14,238 nucleotides of DNA. Source: Opitutus sp. GAS368 (GTDB lineage Bacteria; Verrucomicrobiota; Verrucomicrobiia; Opitutales; Opitutaceae). The notes under the pieces are model-generated. The model was not told the origin of the DNA. It worked only from the letters and a program-made list of their open reading frames with translations, and did not search any database. Below are positions 5,911 through 13,844 of this stretch, one piece after another. Numbering within the stretch: position 1 is the stretch's first letter; every line of letters starts with the position of its first letter. Both the position numbers and the translations under genes were made by a program. The stretch spans positions 1 to 14,238 of the forward strand of contig CAMAXB010000041.1 in assembly GCA_945862035.1 (NCBI GenBank), read 5' to 3'.

Positions 5911-8127
5911 CTAGCTTCGCTCCGCCGGAGGTACGGGCGGACGCCCCAGAATCATGATATCAATGCCCTGCACCATGATGCCGAGCCGTCGCGAATCACC
6001 TCCGGCCCGGCCGGGAGGGACGCTGGACCTGAGTTCGAGCACGTTCTCGCCGGGGACCAACTCGAAGGGAGGGATACTGACCGTTTGGAAATCGGTTTCC
6101 ATCATCATGCGCCGCTGCAATTGACCGTTGAGCCAGACCTGCACGTCACGCCGGACCAAACTACGCCCCCGCAGCGAAAAAGCCGCCCGCAGCGGGTAGC
6201 TGTGGGGGTTCTCAATCGTGATCGAGGCATCGCCCCGGGTCCAACGCCAGGGCGCCGAGTTGGGCGCACTTTCACGGTCAAACCAGCCGTCGCGCAACTG
6301 GACCCGCAGGAAATCGGGGCTGGCCGTCCGCAAGAGCGAGAAGCGGGGACCCAGGGTAAAGCCATCGCTTCCTCGCTCGGGCAGCCTGACTTGGATCAGC
6401 CCGCCCAACAGATCCCACTCGCCCTTCAGCTCGGTATTGCGGCGCCCCTCGTAGGTGTGCTGCGAGAAATACTGGGGCTTCTTCAGCAGAAAGGCATTGG
6501 CCCACAGCCGGGTCCAGAAATCCGCGATCCGCAGGTTGACCGAAGTCACCTGCGGACGGGACTCAAGTGCCTGCACCATAACCAAGTCTGCATCGACGAT
6601 CATGGGCGCGGACTCCATGCGGACCGCCGAGGCGTAGGCCGTCCGCAGATTTCCCGCCAAGATGAAGCTTGCCGCGACCACGGCTCCGGCCCGCCAGCCC
6701 GCGTGACCGATCAGGGGCCGGGACAGCCAGTAGCACAGACCGCCGAGCACCAGCGGATGAAAAACGGCGAGAAGTTTGTATGCATCATAGCTCGCATTGG
6801 TCCCCATCTGCGCGCCTCGGACCTGGAGGAACGCATAGCCGACCGCGATCGGCAGAACCGCGCTCAGTGCGAACAAGGCACCGGATTCGCGCCGGCGCGC
6901 CCCCCGCACCAGGGCGATGACCGTCAGGGCGGAAAAGACCGCCGTGAGGACCATGCCGACCGACCCGCCGAATCGTTCCAGATGAATGTCCTGCACCAGC
7001 CCAAGCCAGCCGTCCGTGAGCAGCACCGGGATCCTCCAACCAAAGTTGTACTGTTGAAACAGCAGGAAGCGCTCCACCAGTCCCGCGGATCGCTCATAGA
7101 ACGCGAGCATGGTCGCCAGCAGGAAGCTCCCCATGATGCCGAGCCAGACGAGCGGCTGCCGCCACTGGCGGGACCAGACCGACTGGCCGCCCACATAGGC
7201 CACCGCGGGCACCAGGCAGATCAGCAGGATGAAGTTATAGCTGCCCAGCAGTATCCAGAAACTCACGACCAAGAGGCCGCCCAGGGCGGGCGCCTCGCGC
7301 CAGCCGATCCGCTGCCGCCACAGGTCGACGGCACACCAGGTGAGCAGCGCAATGCCGATTGCCGCCAGCGTCTGACCCAGGGCAACATGCCACACGCTGT
7401 AGAGCGTGACAGGATTCACCCCGTACAGCAGCGCGAGCCAGCCCGCCGCCAAGGGCCCAAAGCCAAACAGCGCCCGGCCGATCCAGAACACCAGCGGCAG
7501 GGCGGCGGCGACCAGCACAGCGGCCAGCACCGTGACCGTCTGATGGATCTCATAGCCAAACACCGCATTGTTCAGCGCCAGCAGCGCCGCCGGGGTGAAG
7601 TGGTTGAGGCGGGTCCAGTGCTCGAAGAAATTGTCTACTGAGTGCAGCTGCACGACCTCGGTCAGGCCCAGGAATCCGGTCCGGTCACTGCGGGAAAATT
7701 CGCCCAGAACGCGTGCGCCCGCGGCGTAATCGGCCGCGTCGCAGCTGCCCAGCGACATCGTCGTGAGCTGTTTCGAGGCCGAGGCGGCGGGGATCACGAG
7801 GGCGACCAGCACGGCCCCCACGAGGGCATACACGCCGACCGACCGCAGCAACCCGTCCCGGATTTCCGCCCAGCCGCGCAGCCGGAAGGCCCAGAGCAAG
7901 AGCCCCATGGGAACGAGCAGACTCGCGTGTCCGTAGGATTGGGTCCCCGGCAGATCGGTGTGCACGGCCGCAAGCCACACCACGGCCGACTGCAGGGCAA
8001 TGCCGGCGGCAGTCGCAAAAAAGGCCCAGTACCTCTGCCAGCGCCGGGGCGTAAGCAGGAGCGCCAGCCCCGATCCCCAGAAGACAAGGTGCAGCAGCAG
8101 GGAAAATGCGGCTACGAGATAAAGCAT
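5911..8127 (-). CDS. Large multi-spanning membrane protein (probable GT-C-like) with C-terminal beta-rich domain
   Basis: A 738-residue inner-membrane protein. Residues 1 to about 500 hold many hydrophobic segments, beginning with a helix at about 2-25. A likely extracytoplasmic loop has SCDAADYAAGAR (128-139), whose acidic residues are placed as in some polyprenyl-P-sugar-dependent GT-C transferases. About residues 505-600 are mostly soluble. Residues 613-738 form a distinct beta-rich domain with DGWFDRE, WRWTRGDAS, ENP, NGQ and a late DSRRLG. That domain recurs in two other proteins of the window. I do not recognise the membrane part with certainty; transferring a lipid-linked sugar outside the cytoplasm is an inference from topology and the GtrB-like neighbour. 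ATG 8127 has an AGGGA five bases upstream, one of the better ribosome sites here. The SDR follows about 50 bp downstream and the methyltransferase ends 51 bp upstream. Confidence 0.85.
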   Translation of the reverse strand: MLYLVAAFSLLLHLVFWGSGLALLLTPRRWQRYWAFFATAAGIALQSAVVWLAAVHTDLPGTQSYGHASLLVPMGLLLWAFRLRGWAEIRDGLLRSVGVYALVGAVLVALVIPAASASKQLTTMSLGSCDAADYAAGARVLGEFSRSDRTGFLGLTEVVQLHSVDNFFEHWTRLNHFTPAALLALNNAVFGYEIHQTVTVLAAVLVAAALPLVFWIGRALFGFGPLAAGWLALLYGVNPVTLYSVWHVALGQTLAAIGIALLTWCAVDLWRQRIGWREAPALGGLLVVSFWILLGSYNFILLICLVPAVAYVGGQSVWSRQWRQPLVWLGIMGSFLLATMLAFYERSAGLVERFLLFQQYNFGWRIPVLLTDGWLGLVQDIHLERFGGSVGMVLTAVFSALTVIALVRGARRRESGALFALSAVLPIAVGYAFLQVRGAQMGTNASYDAYKLLAVFHPLVLGGLCYWLSRPLIGHAGWRAGAVVAASFILAGNLRTAYASAVRMESAPMIVDADLVMVQALESRPQVTSVNLRIADFWTRLWANAFLLKKPQYFSQHTYEGRRNTELKGEWDLLGGLIQVRLPERGSDGFTLGPRFSLLRTASPDFLRVQLRDGWFDRESAPNSAPWRWTRGDASITIENPHSYPLRAAFSLRGRSLVRRDVQVWLNGQLQRRMMMETDFQTVSIPPFELVPGENVLELRSSVPPGRAGGDSRRLGIMVQGIDIMILGRPPVPPAERS
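5914..6291 (-). other. Shared C-terminal beta-rich domain, copy 1 (in the 738-residue membrane protein)
   Basis: Residues 613-738 of the parent protein. Landmarks in order: D-GW, E, W-RWTRG, an alternating hydrophobic strand, NP, L, V-WLNGQ, L-PGEN, and RRLG-V near the end. The same order is seen in copy 2 (9936-10328) and copy 3 (13788-14210). The alternation of short hydrophobic strands and the absence of hydrophobic helices suggest a beta-sandwich, of the kind that binds carbohydrate in many extracytoplasmic proteins. The fold and sugar binding are inferred, not shown. Confidence 0.75.
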
Positions 8128-8178
8128 CGGGGTCCCTAGGGGTCTATCGCCGCGACCGATTGCCTGAAAGCCAAAAAT

Positions 8179-8928
8179 CTAGGGTGAAGAGACTGTTGGC
8201 TTACGCGCCACGATATGGACCGAAGTCCCCGCGGGGAGCGCCGAGACCTGCTCAATCCAGGCTTCCTCGGCCGTCATCGCCCAACGGAAAAGTGCCTCCA
8301 CCGGCCGCGGGTAGAGGCGGACATCACTCGTGTCGGAGGCCCTCCGAAAAAGTTTTCGCTTCGCCACGATGAGCGGCAGGGGAATCAGATTCCAGTAGGT
8401 GGAGCGCTCAATCTCAAATCCGGCCGCCTCGACCAAGCCGGCCAGCTCCGGCCGGGTGAAGCGGTGCCGGGTCTGGCAGGAATCGTCATGGTAGGACCAA
8501 AGCCAGCGATACGCCGCCGCATTGATGACCACCCGACCGCCCGGCCGCAGGACGCGGAAGAATTCCCGGATCGCAAGCCCGGGATCCTCCACCTGTACCA
8601 CCACGTCGAGCGAAGTGACCGCCGCAAAGGAACCCTCGGCAAAAGGCAATGCCGTGATCGAGGCGACCTCGATCCTTGCCTGTGTGCGTTCCTGGGCCAG
8701 TTCGCAGGCAAGCGGGGAAAAATCAATGCCCTCGACCCGGCGATCAGGAAATGCCCGGACCAGGCGCTTGATGAAGCCACCCGTGCCGCAGCCCGCGTCC
8801 AAAAAGGGCCCTTCCGCCAGGGCCGGGCCGCCCAGCCCCAATCCCGCAATCGCTCGCTGGTGCAGGGACTGGAAGTACCACATCTGGTCCTCAACTTCCG
8901 CCAGCTTGATGTATTCGTCGTTATTCAT
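8179..8928 (-). CDS. Class I SAM-dependent methyltransferase
   Basis: A 249-residue soluble methyltransferase with a Rossmann-type SAM site: FLDAGCGTGGF (42-52) is motif I, the acidic residue in VEGIDFS (65-71) would bind the ribose, and PFAEGSF leading to the SLDVVVQVEDP strand covers the middle motifs. EFFRVLRPGGRVVI is the usual post-motif helix and strand. The substrate is not readable. Being first in a run with an SDR, a sugar aminotransferase and lipid-P-sugar machinery, O- or N-methylation of a sugar or glycan end is likely. ATG 8928 (MNNDEYIKL) is chosen. The frame is open 34 codons further to 9030, but those would cross the start of the divergent gene and have no family resemblance. 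No good Shine-Dalgarno is visible. Confidence 0.88.
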   Translation of the reverse strand: MNNDEYIKLAEVEDQMWYFQSLHQRAIAGLGLGGPALAEGPFLDAGCGTGGFIKRLVRAFPDRRVEGIDFSPLACELAQERTQARIEVASITALPFAEGSFAAVTSLDVVVQVEDPGLAIREFFRVLRPGGRVVINAAAYRWLWSYHDDSCQTRHRFTRPELAGLVEAAGFEIERSTYWNLIPLPLIVAKRKLFRRASDTSDVRLYPRPVEALFRWAMTAEEAWIEQVSALPAGTSVHIVARKPTVSSP

Positions 8929-8999
8929 GGGAGGGCTGAAGCTTGCGCTGAACGTAATGCGGTCAGAATCTCCCTGCCCCTTCAAGTGTTTCAAAAGGC
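8929..8999. promoter_or_regulatory. Divergent intergenic region, probable promoters for both directions
   Basis: These 71 bp separate the methyltransferase (minus) from the LPG-synthase-TM-like gene (plus). They are the only upstream non-coding DNA for the five-gene minus run, so promoters are expected here. On the minus strand a TTGAAA lies just inside the plus-gene side, but I see no convincing -10 hexamer at the right distance, so no exact promoter is called. Confidence 0.4.
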
Positions 9000-9947
9000 A
9001 TGGAGACCAATTCGCGCATCCTCCGTTCACCCCTCGTCACGGCTCTGAAGTACGCCGTTTCCTTGGCGCTACTTGCCGTCCTCGCCAGCCAGGTCGACGG
9101 GCCGGGTCTGCGCAAGGCGGTGAGCGACGCCGGGATCCTTCCCTTCGTCGTCGCCATCCTCCTCGCGGCGGCGGCCTACCCGCTTTGCGCGATCCGGTGG
9201 TGGTGGTTGCTGCGAACCACCCACTGCCCCCTCCCCTTCCGCCGGGCCCACGCGGTGGTCTGGATCGGGCAGTTCTATAACGCATTTCTTCCGGGGGGGA
9301 TCGGCGGGGATGCGACCCGGCTCGCCTACGCCTTTCGCGACCACCCCGACCGACGGGCGGCGGCCACCACCGCCACCGCCGCCGATCGACTGATTGGCTT
9401 CGCGGTCCTGCTGCTGATGGCGACCGGAGGGCTCTTGGTCCACGCCTTCTCCGGACGCCTGCCGTCCAACGGCCTCGCCGTGGTTGGCGCACTCAGCCTG
9501 GGCGTGATTCTGGTCGGCGCCGGATTCACGGCACTGCCCTGGCTCGCTTCGAAGTTACCCGCGCCCTGGGCCCGGCCCCTGCGGCAGATCCGCGGGGACA
9601 TCCGCGGCACTCTTCTCACCACGGCCCTCAGCGCGGGCGTGTGGATTCTCGACTTTGCCTCCGGCTGGGTCCTGGCCCGGGCGCTGGGTCTGTCGCTCGG
9701 CCCGGTGGAAGTGGGGTCCGCCCTTGCCGTGGCCTACACCTCGGCGCTCCTGCCCATCAGCCTCGGCGGCCATGGCGTGCGCGAAGGAGCGCTGGTCCTC
9801 ACCCTCCTGTGGATCGCACCGGACGCGGGCCTTGCGGCCAACGACCTCAGCGCGTTCGCACTGCTCTTCCTCGCCACCAGTCTCGCCTGCAGTGCGATTG
9901 GGGGACTGGTTCTGCTCGCCGGCCGAAGATCTTCAACGAGGCGGTGA
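9000..9947 (+). CDS. LPG-synthase-TM / AglD-type integral membrane protein (UPF0104-like)
   Basis: A 315-residue polytopic inner-membrane protein with about eight hydrophobic segments. It has the two signatures of the lysylphosphatidylglycerol-synthase transmembrane family: FYNAFLPGGIGGD (92-104) with an ADRLIGF segment at about 128-134, and LPISLGGHGVREGA (251-264). Family members lacking the aminoacyl-transferase domain, like this one, are frequent in polysaccharide loci. They are often suspected of moving lipids or lipid-linked sugars, but a flippase role is not established for this protein. ATG 9000 is the first start in frame; a short AAAAGG lies immediately before it, closer than usual for a ribosome site. 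The stop overlaps by 15 bp the stop end of the convergent membrane-protein gene. Confidence 0.88.
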   Translation: METNSRILRSPLVTALKYAVSLALLAVLASQVDGPGLRKAVSDAGILPFVVAILLAAAAYPLCAIRWWWLLRTTHCPLPFRRAHAVVWIGQFYNAFLPGGIGGDATRLAYAFRDHPDRRAAATTATAADRLIGFAVLLLMATGGLLVHAFSGRLPSNGLAVVGALSLGVILVGAGFTALPWLASKLPAPWARPLRQIRGDIRGTLLTTALSAGVWILDFASGWVLARALGLSLGPVEVGSALAVAYTSALLPISLGGHGVREGALVLTLLWIAPDAGLAANDLSAFALLFLATSLACSAIGGLVLLAGRRSSTRR

Positions 9948-12089
9948 TCGCACGGGTTGAACAAGCCGCAGAGGCGCATCCGTCTCCAGCTCGATCCGAA
10001 CGCTCGAAATCGAGACGTTCCGTAGACGGTTACGCTCTCGCCCCTGCCGGACTGAGGGCCCGTCGGGCACGAAGTCGAACCGATTCACTCCGGGCTGCAG
10101 CGCAATTCCGTCGAGCTGCAAGGGACGCTGGGTCTCGTCAACCTGCCTCCTGATCACCTCCTGCCCGTTCAGCAGCAGGCGGAGCTCACGCGGGGCCACC
10201 GCCCCCACGTTCAGGTGCAGCCGGATCGGCAGCGGCTCCTTCAGCGGGTTGTAATAGGATAAGGAGGCCTGACCCCGCGTCCAGCGAACCCTCCCGGGCC
10301 CCGGCTCCGGCGGATTCCATCCCTGGCCATAAGTAGGCTCGCTGGCCACCGGAAGTCGCGGGTCGGCGGCGGGGCGACGACGGACCACCGCCTGCTCCCG
10401 CGCCCGGCCCTCAATGACCTCAGTCCGGCCCAGTTCACGCAGCGACTGCAACAGCGACTCGCCGCGATCCGCGTAGGCCCGCCGGTTCAGGTAGATCCCG
10501 GCAAACCCCGCGTCCTCCAGCGCTGCCACCAACTCGCCGGGAGCGAGGGCCTCAAAATCGCGCTGCCATTGGGAGCGGGCGCGTTGCTTCCGGGCCCCAA
10601 ACGTGAAATGGACCGTTTCCGTCGCGAGGTACGGACGGAAATGCTCATACTCATAGAAGAGATGCTGCCCGCGGCCCTCCGGAAATTCGATGTAGGGCAG
10701 TTGGAAGAGCATGGCCCCCGGCTTAAATTCACGTTCAAGCAGCGCCCCAAACGCCCGATCCCGATCCACCACGGCGATGGCCGCTTTTGCCCGCGGATCC
10801 GGCCGGGGCAATTGATCCCAGAGGCCAAACCCTACCACCGCCAGCGCCGCCGCCAGACTCAAGGGCCGCGGCCACCGCTGCGACCTTTGCGCCAGCTTGC
10901 CGATGACGAACGTGAGCACCAGCGCCGAAAGAAAAATGCTGTACCGGTTCGTCGCCCGAAAGACCTGCAGCCCGGCATAGAACGCCAGCAGGCTGTTGAC
11001 ACCCCCCACCGCCGAGAACGCGAGGATCCATGCCGCCGGGAGCGCCTGATCAGGCACCCGCCGCCGCGCCAAGAGGTTCAGGGCCGCCGCACCGAACAGC
11101 CAGCAGAGCCCCACTCCGCCGATGATTCCAAGGTAGGGAGAGAATGCCTCGCCCCGCAGGTCGGACCAGCGCACATAACGATCGCCCAGCGAAGCCAGCA
11201 GTTCACTCCGGTGCACCTCGGGTGGGAGCAGCAGTTCGATGGGCTTCAACGCGTACAACTCCGTCCCGCCATAGTTCCGCACCAGCAGCGGCTGCCCGCG
11301 CTCGGGGGCAGGCAGGAGTAGGGCGGGCAGCATGACCGCCACCAACACAACGGCCGCCACGGCGGCGCAGGCAAGACCGAGCAGCAGATTGGCCCGCCGA
11401 CGCAGGCCGACCCATTGCGAGACCACCGACCAGACCAGCAGCTGGACAAAGAGGAACAGATTATACGGGTTGCTGACGGCCAGCGCAGCGGACAGCGCCA
11501 GACAACCATACCACGCGGCTGAGTTCGCCCGCAGCCGCCGACTCCGCGCGATCAACGCGCAGCAGAGGATAGCCGGGGGCACCGTCCACGTGTAGATGAG
11601 GCTCAGGTGGCTGAGCCCCCGAAACACCGAGTGAAACGCAAAGCTGAACAGGAGCGCGCCGGCAAAGGCCCACTCCCACCGCTGCCGCAGCCAGCGCGCA
11701 CACAAGTAAAAGGAGACTGCAGCCGTGAGCTGGGCCAGGAGGACGGCAAGATTGGCGGCCGCCCCAACCCCGACAAGCCGCGCCAAGCACCCGAGGCCAA
11801 AGATCAAAATCCCGTCAGGGGCCAGGTACTCACTCCAGTCCGTACCGAAAGGGGCACCCAGCCGGGAGATATTCTGGCGGGTGAACGGCATCAGTTCACC
11901 CTCAGAGGCTGCCTTGATCCGCGCGAGAATCTCCATGGCGTCTCCCGAATAATTGGTCGGGTAGCTCCAGGTTGAGGGATGCAGGCGGTCGTACTGCCAG
12001 GCGATAAGGACCGTCGTGAAGAGACATAGCGCCGCCGAGCGCCACCAAACGACGCGCTGAAACGAAATGAGCTGGAGGGGTGAGCGCAT
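9933..12089 (-). CDS. Second large multi-spanning membrane protein with the shared C-terminal domain
   Basis: A 718-residue inner-membrane protein from ATG 12089. A first membrane helix lies at about 15-31. It is followed by an extracytoplasmic-looking loop with YSGDAMEILARIKA (47-60) and SRLGAPFGTDWSEYLAPDG (75-93), a pattern I recall from GT-C/YfhO-like polysaccharide membrane proteins; D50 is the obvious candidate acidic residue. About ten more hydrophobic segments follow. Next comes a soluble part with a GFAGIYLNRRAYADRGE stretch, and the shared beta-rich domain at residues 588-718. The frame is open 57 codons upstream (to 12260), but that stretch has no family character and runs into the opposite gene. 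The methionine chosen precedes a typical N-terminal anchor. Exact activity is unknown; extracytoplasmic glycan transfer is an inference. It stands alone between two convergent/divergent neighbours. Confidence 0.82.
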   Translation of the reverse strand: MRSPLQLISFQRVVWWRSAALCLFTTVLIAWQYDRLHPSTWSYPTNYSGDAMEILARIKAASEGELMPFTRQNISRLGAPFGTDWSEYLAPDGILIFGLGCLARLVGVGAAANLAVLLAQLTAAVSFYLCARWLRQRWEWAFAGALLFSFAFHSVFRGLSHLSLIYTWTVPPAILCCALIARSRRLRANSAAWYGCLALSAALAVSNPYNLFLFVQLLVWSVVSQWVGLRRRANLLLGLACAAVAAVVLVAVMLPALLLPAPERGQPLLVRNYGGTELYALKPIELLLPPEVHRSELLASLGDRYVRWSDLRGEAFSPYLGIIGGVGLCWLFGAAALNLLARRRVPDQALPAAWILAFSAVGGVNSLLAFYAGLQVFRATNRYSIFLSALVLTFVIGKLAQRSQRWPRPLSLAAALAVVGFGLWDQLPRPDPRAKAAIAVVDRDRAFGALLEREFKPGAMLFQLPYIEFPEGRGQHLFYEYEHFRPYLATETVHFTFGARKQRARSQWQRDFEALAPGELVAALEDAGFAGIYLNRRAYADRGESLLQSLRELGRTEVIEGRAREQAVVRRRPAADPRLPVASEPTYGQGWNPPEPGPGRVRWTRGQASLSYYNPLKEPLPIRLHLNVGAVAPRELRLLLNGQEVIRRQVDETQRPLQLDGIALQPGVNRFDFVPDGPSVRQGRERNRLRNVSISSVRIELETDAPLRLVQPVRSPPR
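9936..10328 (-). other. Shared C-terminal beta-rich domain, copy 2 (in the 718-residue membrane protein)
   Basis: Residues 588-718 of the parent. Landmarks: GQGWNPPE, RVRWTRGQAS, YYNP, LRLLLNGQEVIRR, LQPGVNRFDF, then a basic RLRNVSISSV strand. The blocks RWTRG-AS and LNGQ are shared almost word for word with copy 1, and GxGW--PE with copy 3. The transmembrane parts of the two carrier proteins are not obviously alike, which points to a movable module. Confidence 0.75.
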
Positions 12090-12170
12090 CACGAATTCGA
12101 TCCCTGATGCCGACGACGAAGAGACTCCCCCAGCCGCCGCGGCGAGCGCAAGTCCGATCTCCGCAAAGGC
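12090..12170. promoter_or_regulatory. Divergent intergenic region between the second membrane protein and the GT4 gene
   Basis: About 81 bp (up to 120 bp if the GT4 starts at GTG 12210) lie between two genes reading away from each other, so promoters for both are expected. An AGGGA on the minus strand lies 11 bases before ATG 12089, a loose ribosome site. I see no clear -35/-10 pair. An in-frame TGA at 12105-12107 sets the upstream limit of the GT4 reading frame. Confidence 0.3.
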
Positions 12171-13844
12171 TTGGCATCCGACGGGATTGGAATCAATTCT
12201 CTCACCACCGTGCCCGGCGATATCCACCCCAAGCGCAAATCCAACGATCCGCATCGCCATCGCGGCTTCAGCGGACTTTTCTTTGACGAGTTCGACCCGG
12301 GATCCGCTTGGATTCGTGACTGCGCCAAGATCGTTCTGCCAACGGGTTCATCTCCGGGAACGATTTCCGTTTTTGGCCACTCGGTTGTCCATCCGCAGGC
12401 ACACGGACGCGAGGCAGGCTGCCCAGGTCTGCAACTCACGGGGCCCGACGGCATCGTGCGCTTGGTGGAGCCTGATTCTGCGGGTGTGTTTCGCGTTGAT
12501 CTGCCGGCGTATCCGCGAGGGGGCACTTTGCGGCTCAAACTCCTCCAAGTCAGCCTGACCAATATCCTCGCCTGGGCCGGACGCGTCAGCGGGATCGCTG
12601 CTTTTCAGCGCTACCGTGCCCAGCATAAAAATCGCCAGCTGAGAATTGATCGCGTGGAGGTCAATGGAGAGGTCGTTTTCGATTTCTCCAATCGTCACTC
12701 CCCGCGAAACCTGTCGATCGTCCGCCGTTCGCTGCCGCTGGGAATCAATGTGACCGGCTACCTGACCGCTGACCTTGGCATTGGCGAATCGGCCCGATGC
12801 ATGGTCAGGGCCGCCGACGCGGCCGGCCTTCCGGTTGCCCTGATCAATCTGAAGCTCCCGGTGAAGAGCTCGTGCAGCGACGAGACCTATTCGGGCCGCC
12901 TGCAGCAGGAAAATCCCCACGGCGTGAACGTGATCCATCTCGACCCGCCCGGGGCGCCCGATGTGGATCATCACCACGGCCGGGCCTTCAGCCAGCATCG
13001 GTACACCATCGGCTACTGGGCTTGGGAACTGCCGGAGTTTCCGGACGCATGGATGCCCTACTTCGCGTGGTACGACGAGATTTGGTGCCCGAGTGATTTT
13101 GTGCGCGAGGCCGTGGCCCTTAAGTCCCCCGTGCCAGTCATCACGATGCCGCACGCGATCGCCTTCGCCCGGCCCACGGATTCCGTTGATGCGCTCCGCG
13201 CAAGGCTCGGCCTCCCCGTGGACCGCTTTCTCTTTCTTTTCCTTTACGATTTGAACAGCTACTCGGCCCGCAAGAATCCCCGGGCGGTGCTGGAGGCCTT
13301 TCGCCTTTCGAATCTTCAGCAGGAGGGGGCCGCCCTTGTCATCAAGGTTCACGGCGCGGAAGGCAATGAGGCCGAACTGGCCGAACTCAAGCACCTCACC
13401 CGCGATCTCCCGGGAACCACTTTCATCACCACCACGTTGTCGCGCCTCGATCTCTACGCGCTCGAGGCCGCCTGCGATTGCTTTGTTTCCCTGCACCGCA
13501 GCGAGGGGTTCGGGCTTTCCGTCGCCGAATGCATGTACCTGGGAAAACCCGTCATCGCGACTGACTGGTCGGCCACCGCGGAATATCTGAATGAGACCAA
13601 CGGGGCGCCGGTGCGGGCCCGTCTCGTCACGCTGGAACACAACGTGGGCCCGTACGCGCGGGGCCAGACTTGGGCCGATCCGGACGTCAACCACGCCGCG
13701 GAGTGGATGGTCAGGATCCGACGAAATCCGGAACTGAGGCAGGCGCTGGGCATGGCCGCACGCGCGACCATGGAGGAACGTTATTCACCGCTGGCTATCG
13801 GGACCCGCTACCGGCGGCGGCTCGAGTCCATCGCCCTCACTTAG
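12171..13844 (+). CDS. Family 4 glycosyltransferase with an extra N-terminal beta-rich module
   Basis: A 557-residue protein if TTG 12171 is the start; GTG 12210 (544 residues) is an equally possible start, and no ATG lies near the N-terminus. Residues about 33-175 form an extra module (described separately). The GT-B fold part begins at GINVTGYLTADLGIGESAR (191-209). YTIGYWAWELPEFPDAW and DEIWCPSDF follow, then FLFLYDLNSYSARKNPRAVLEAF. The donor-binding EX7E is LHRSEGFGLSVAE (441-453) with E445 and E453, then GKPVIATDWSATAEYL. These are standard for GT4 glycosyltransferases of polysaccharide loci. It should act in the cytoplasm with a nucleotide-sugar donor; the sugar is unknown. No close Shine-Dalgarno supports either start. 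Its last 60 bp overlap the convergent gene at the window's right edge. Confidence 0.88.
   Translation: MASDGIGINSLTTVPGDIHPKRKSNDPHRHRGFSGLFFDEFDPGSAWIRDCAKIVLPTGSSPGTISVFGHSVVHPQAHGREAGCPGLQLTGPDGIVRLVEPDSAGVFRVDLPAYPRGGTLRLKLLQVSLTNILAWAGRVSGIAAFQRYRAQHKNRQLRIDRVEVNGEVVFDFSNRHSPRNLSIVRRSLPLGINVTGYLTADLGIGESARCMVRAADAAGLPVALINLKLPVKSSCSDETYSGRLQQENPHGVNVIHLDPPGAPDVDHHHGRAFSQHRYTIGYWAWELPEFPDAWMPYFAWYDEIWCPSDFVREAVALKSPVPVITMPHAIAFARPTDSVDALRARLGLPVDRFLFLFLYDLNSYSARKNPRAVLEAFRLSNLQQEGAALVIKVHGAEGNEAELAELKHLTRDLPGTTFITTTLSRLDLYALEAACDCFVSLHRSEGFGLSVAECMYLGKPVIATDWSATAEYLNETNGAPVRARLVTLEHNVGPYARGQTWADPDVNHAAEWMVRIRRNPELRQALGMAARATMEERYSPLAIGTRYRRRLESIALT
12267..12695 (+). other. Accessory N-terminal beta-rich module of the GT4
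   Basis: Residues about 33-175 of the GT4. Landmarks: GLFFDEFDPGSAWIRD, IVLPTG, ISVFGH, a central GLQLTGPDG, FRVDLP, and a closing RQLRIDRVEVNGEVVFDFSN. Short alternating strands with no hydrophobic helix suggest a beta-sandwich. A faint likeness to the C-terminal domains elsewhere in this window exists (an opening acidic/Trp segment and a closing basic R-x-L strand), but it is far weaker than among copies 1-3. The role is unknown; acceptor-glycan binding would be a guess. Confidence 0.55.

Noticed and set aside
5845..7641. 598-codon open frame on the plus strand
   Set aside because: It lies opposite the 738-residue membrane protein. Its translation is rich in Arg, Gln, His, Pro and Asp with no motif or membrane pattern, which is the usual mirror of GC-rich hydrophobic coding DNA. 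The minus frame has clear helices and the shared domain.
10569..11321. 250-codon plus-strand frame
   Set aside because: Antisense to the second membrane protein; composition is Arg/Pro/Gln-rich with no motif.
12090..12260. Upstream extension of the second membrane protein to 12260
   Set aside because: The 57 extra residues are not hydrophobic in a signal-like way and overlap the opposing GT4 gene; ATG 12089 directly precedes a membrane anchor.
12348..13694. 448-codon open frame on the minus strand
   Set aside because: Antisense to the GT4, whose EX7E and other motifs are unmistakable; the antisense translation has no recognisable family features.
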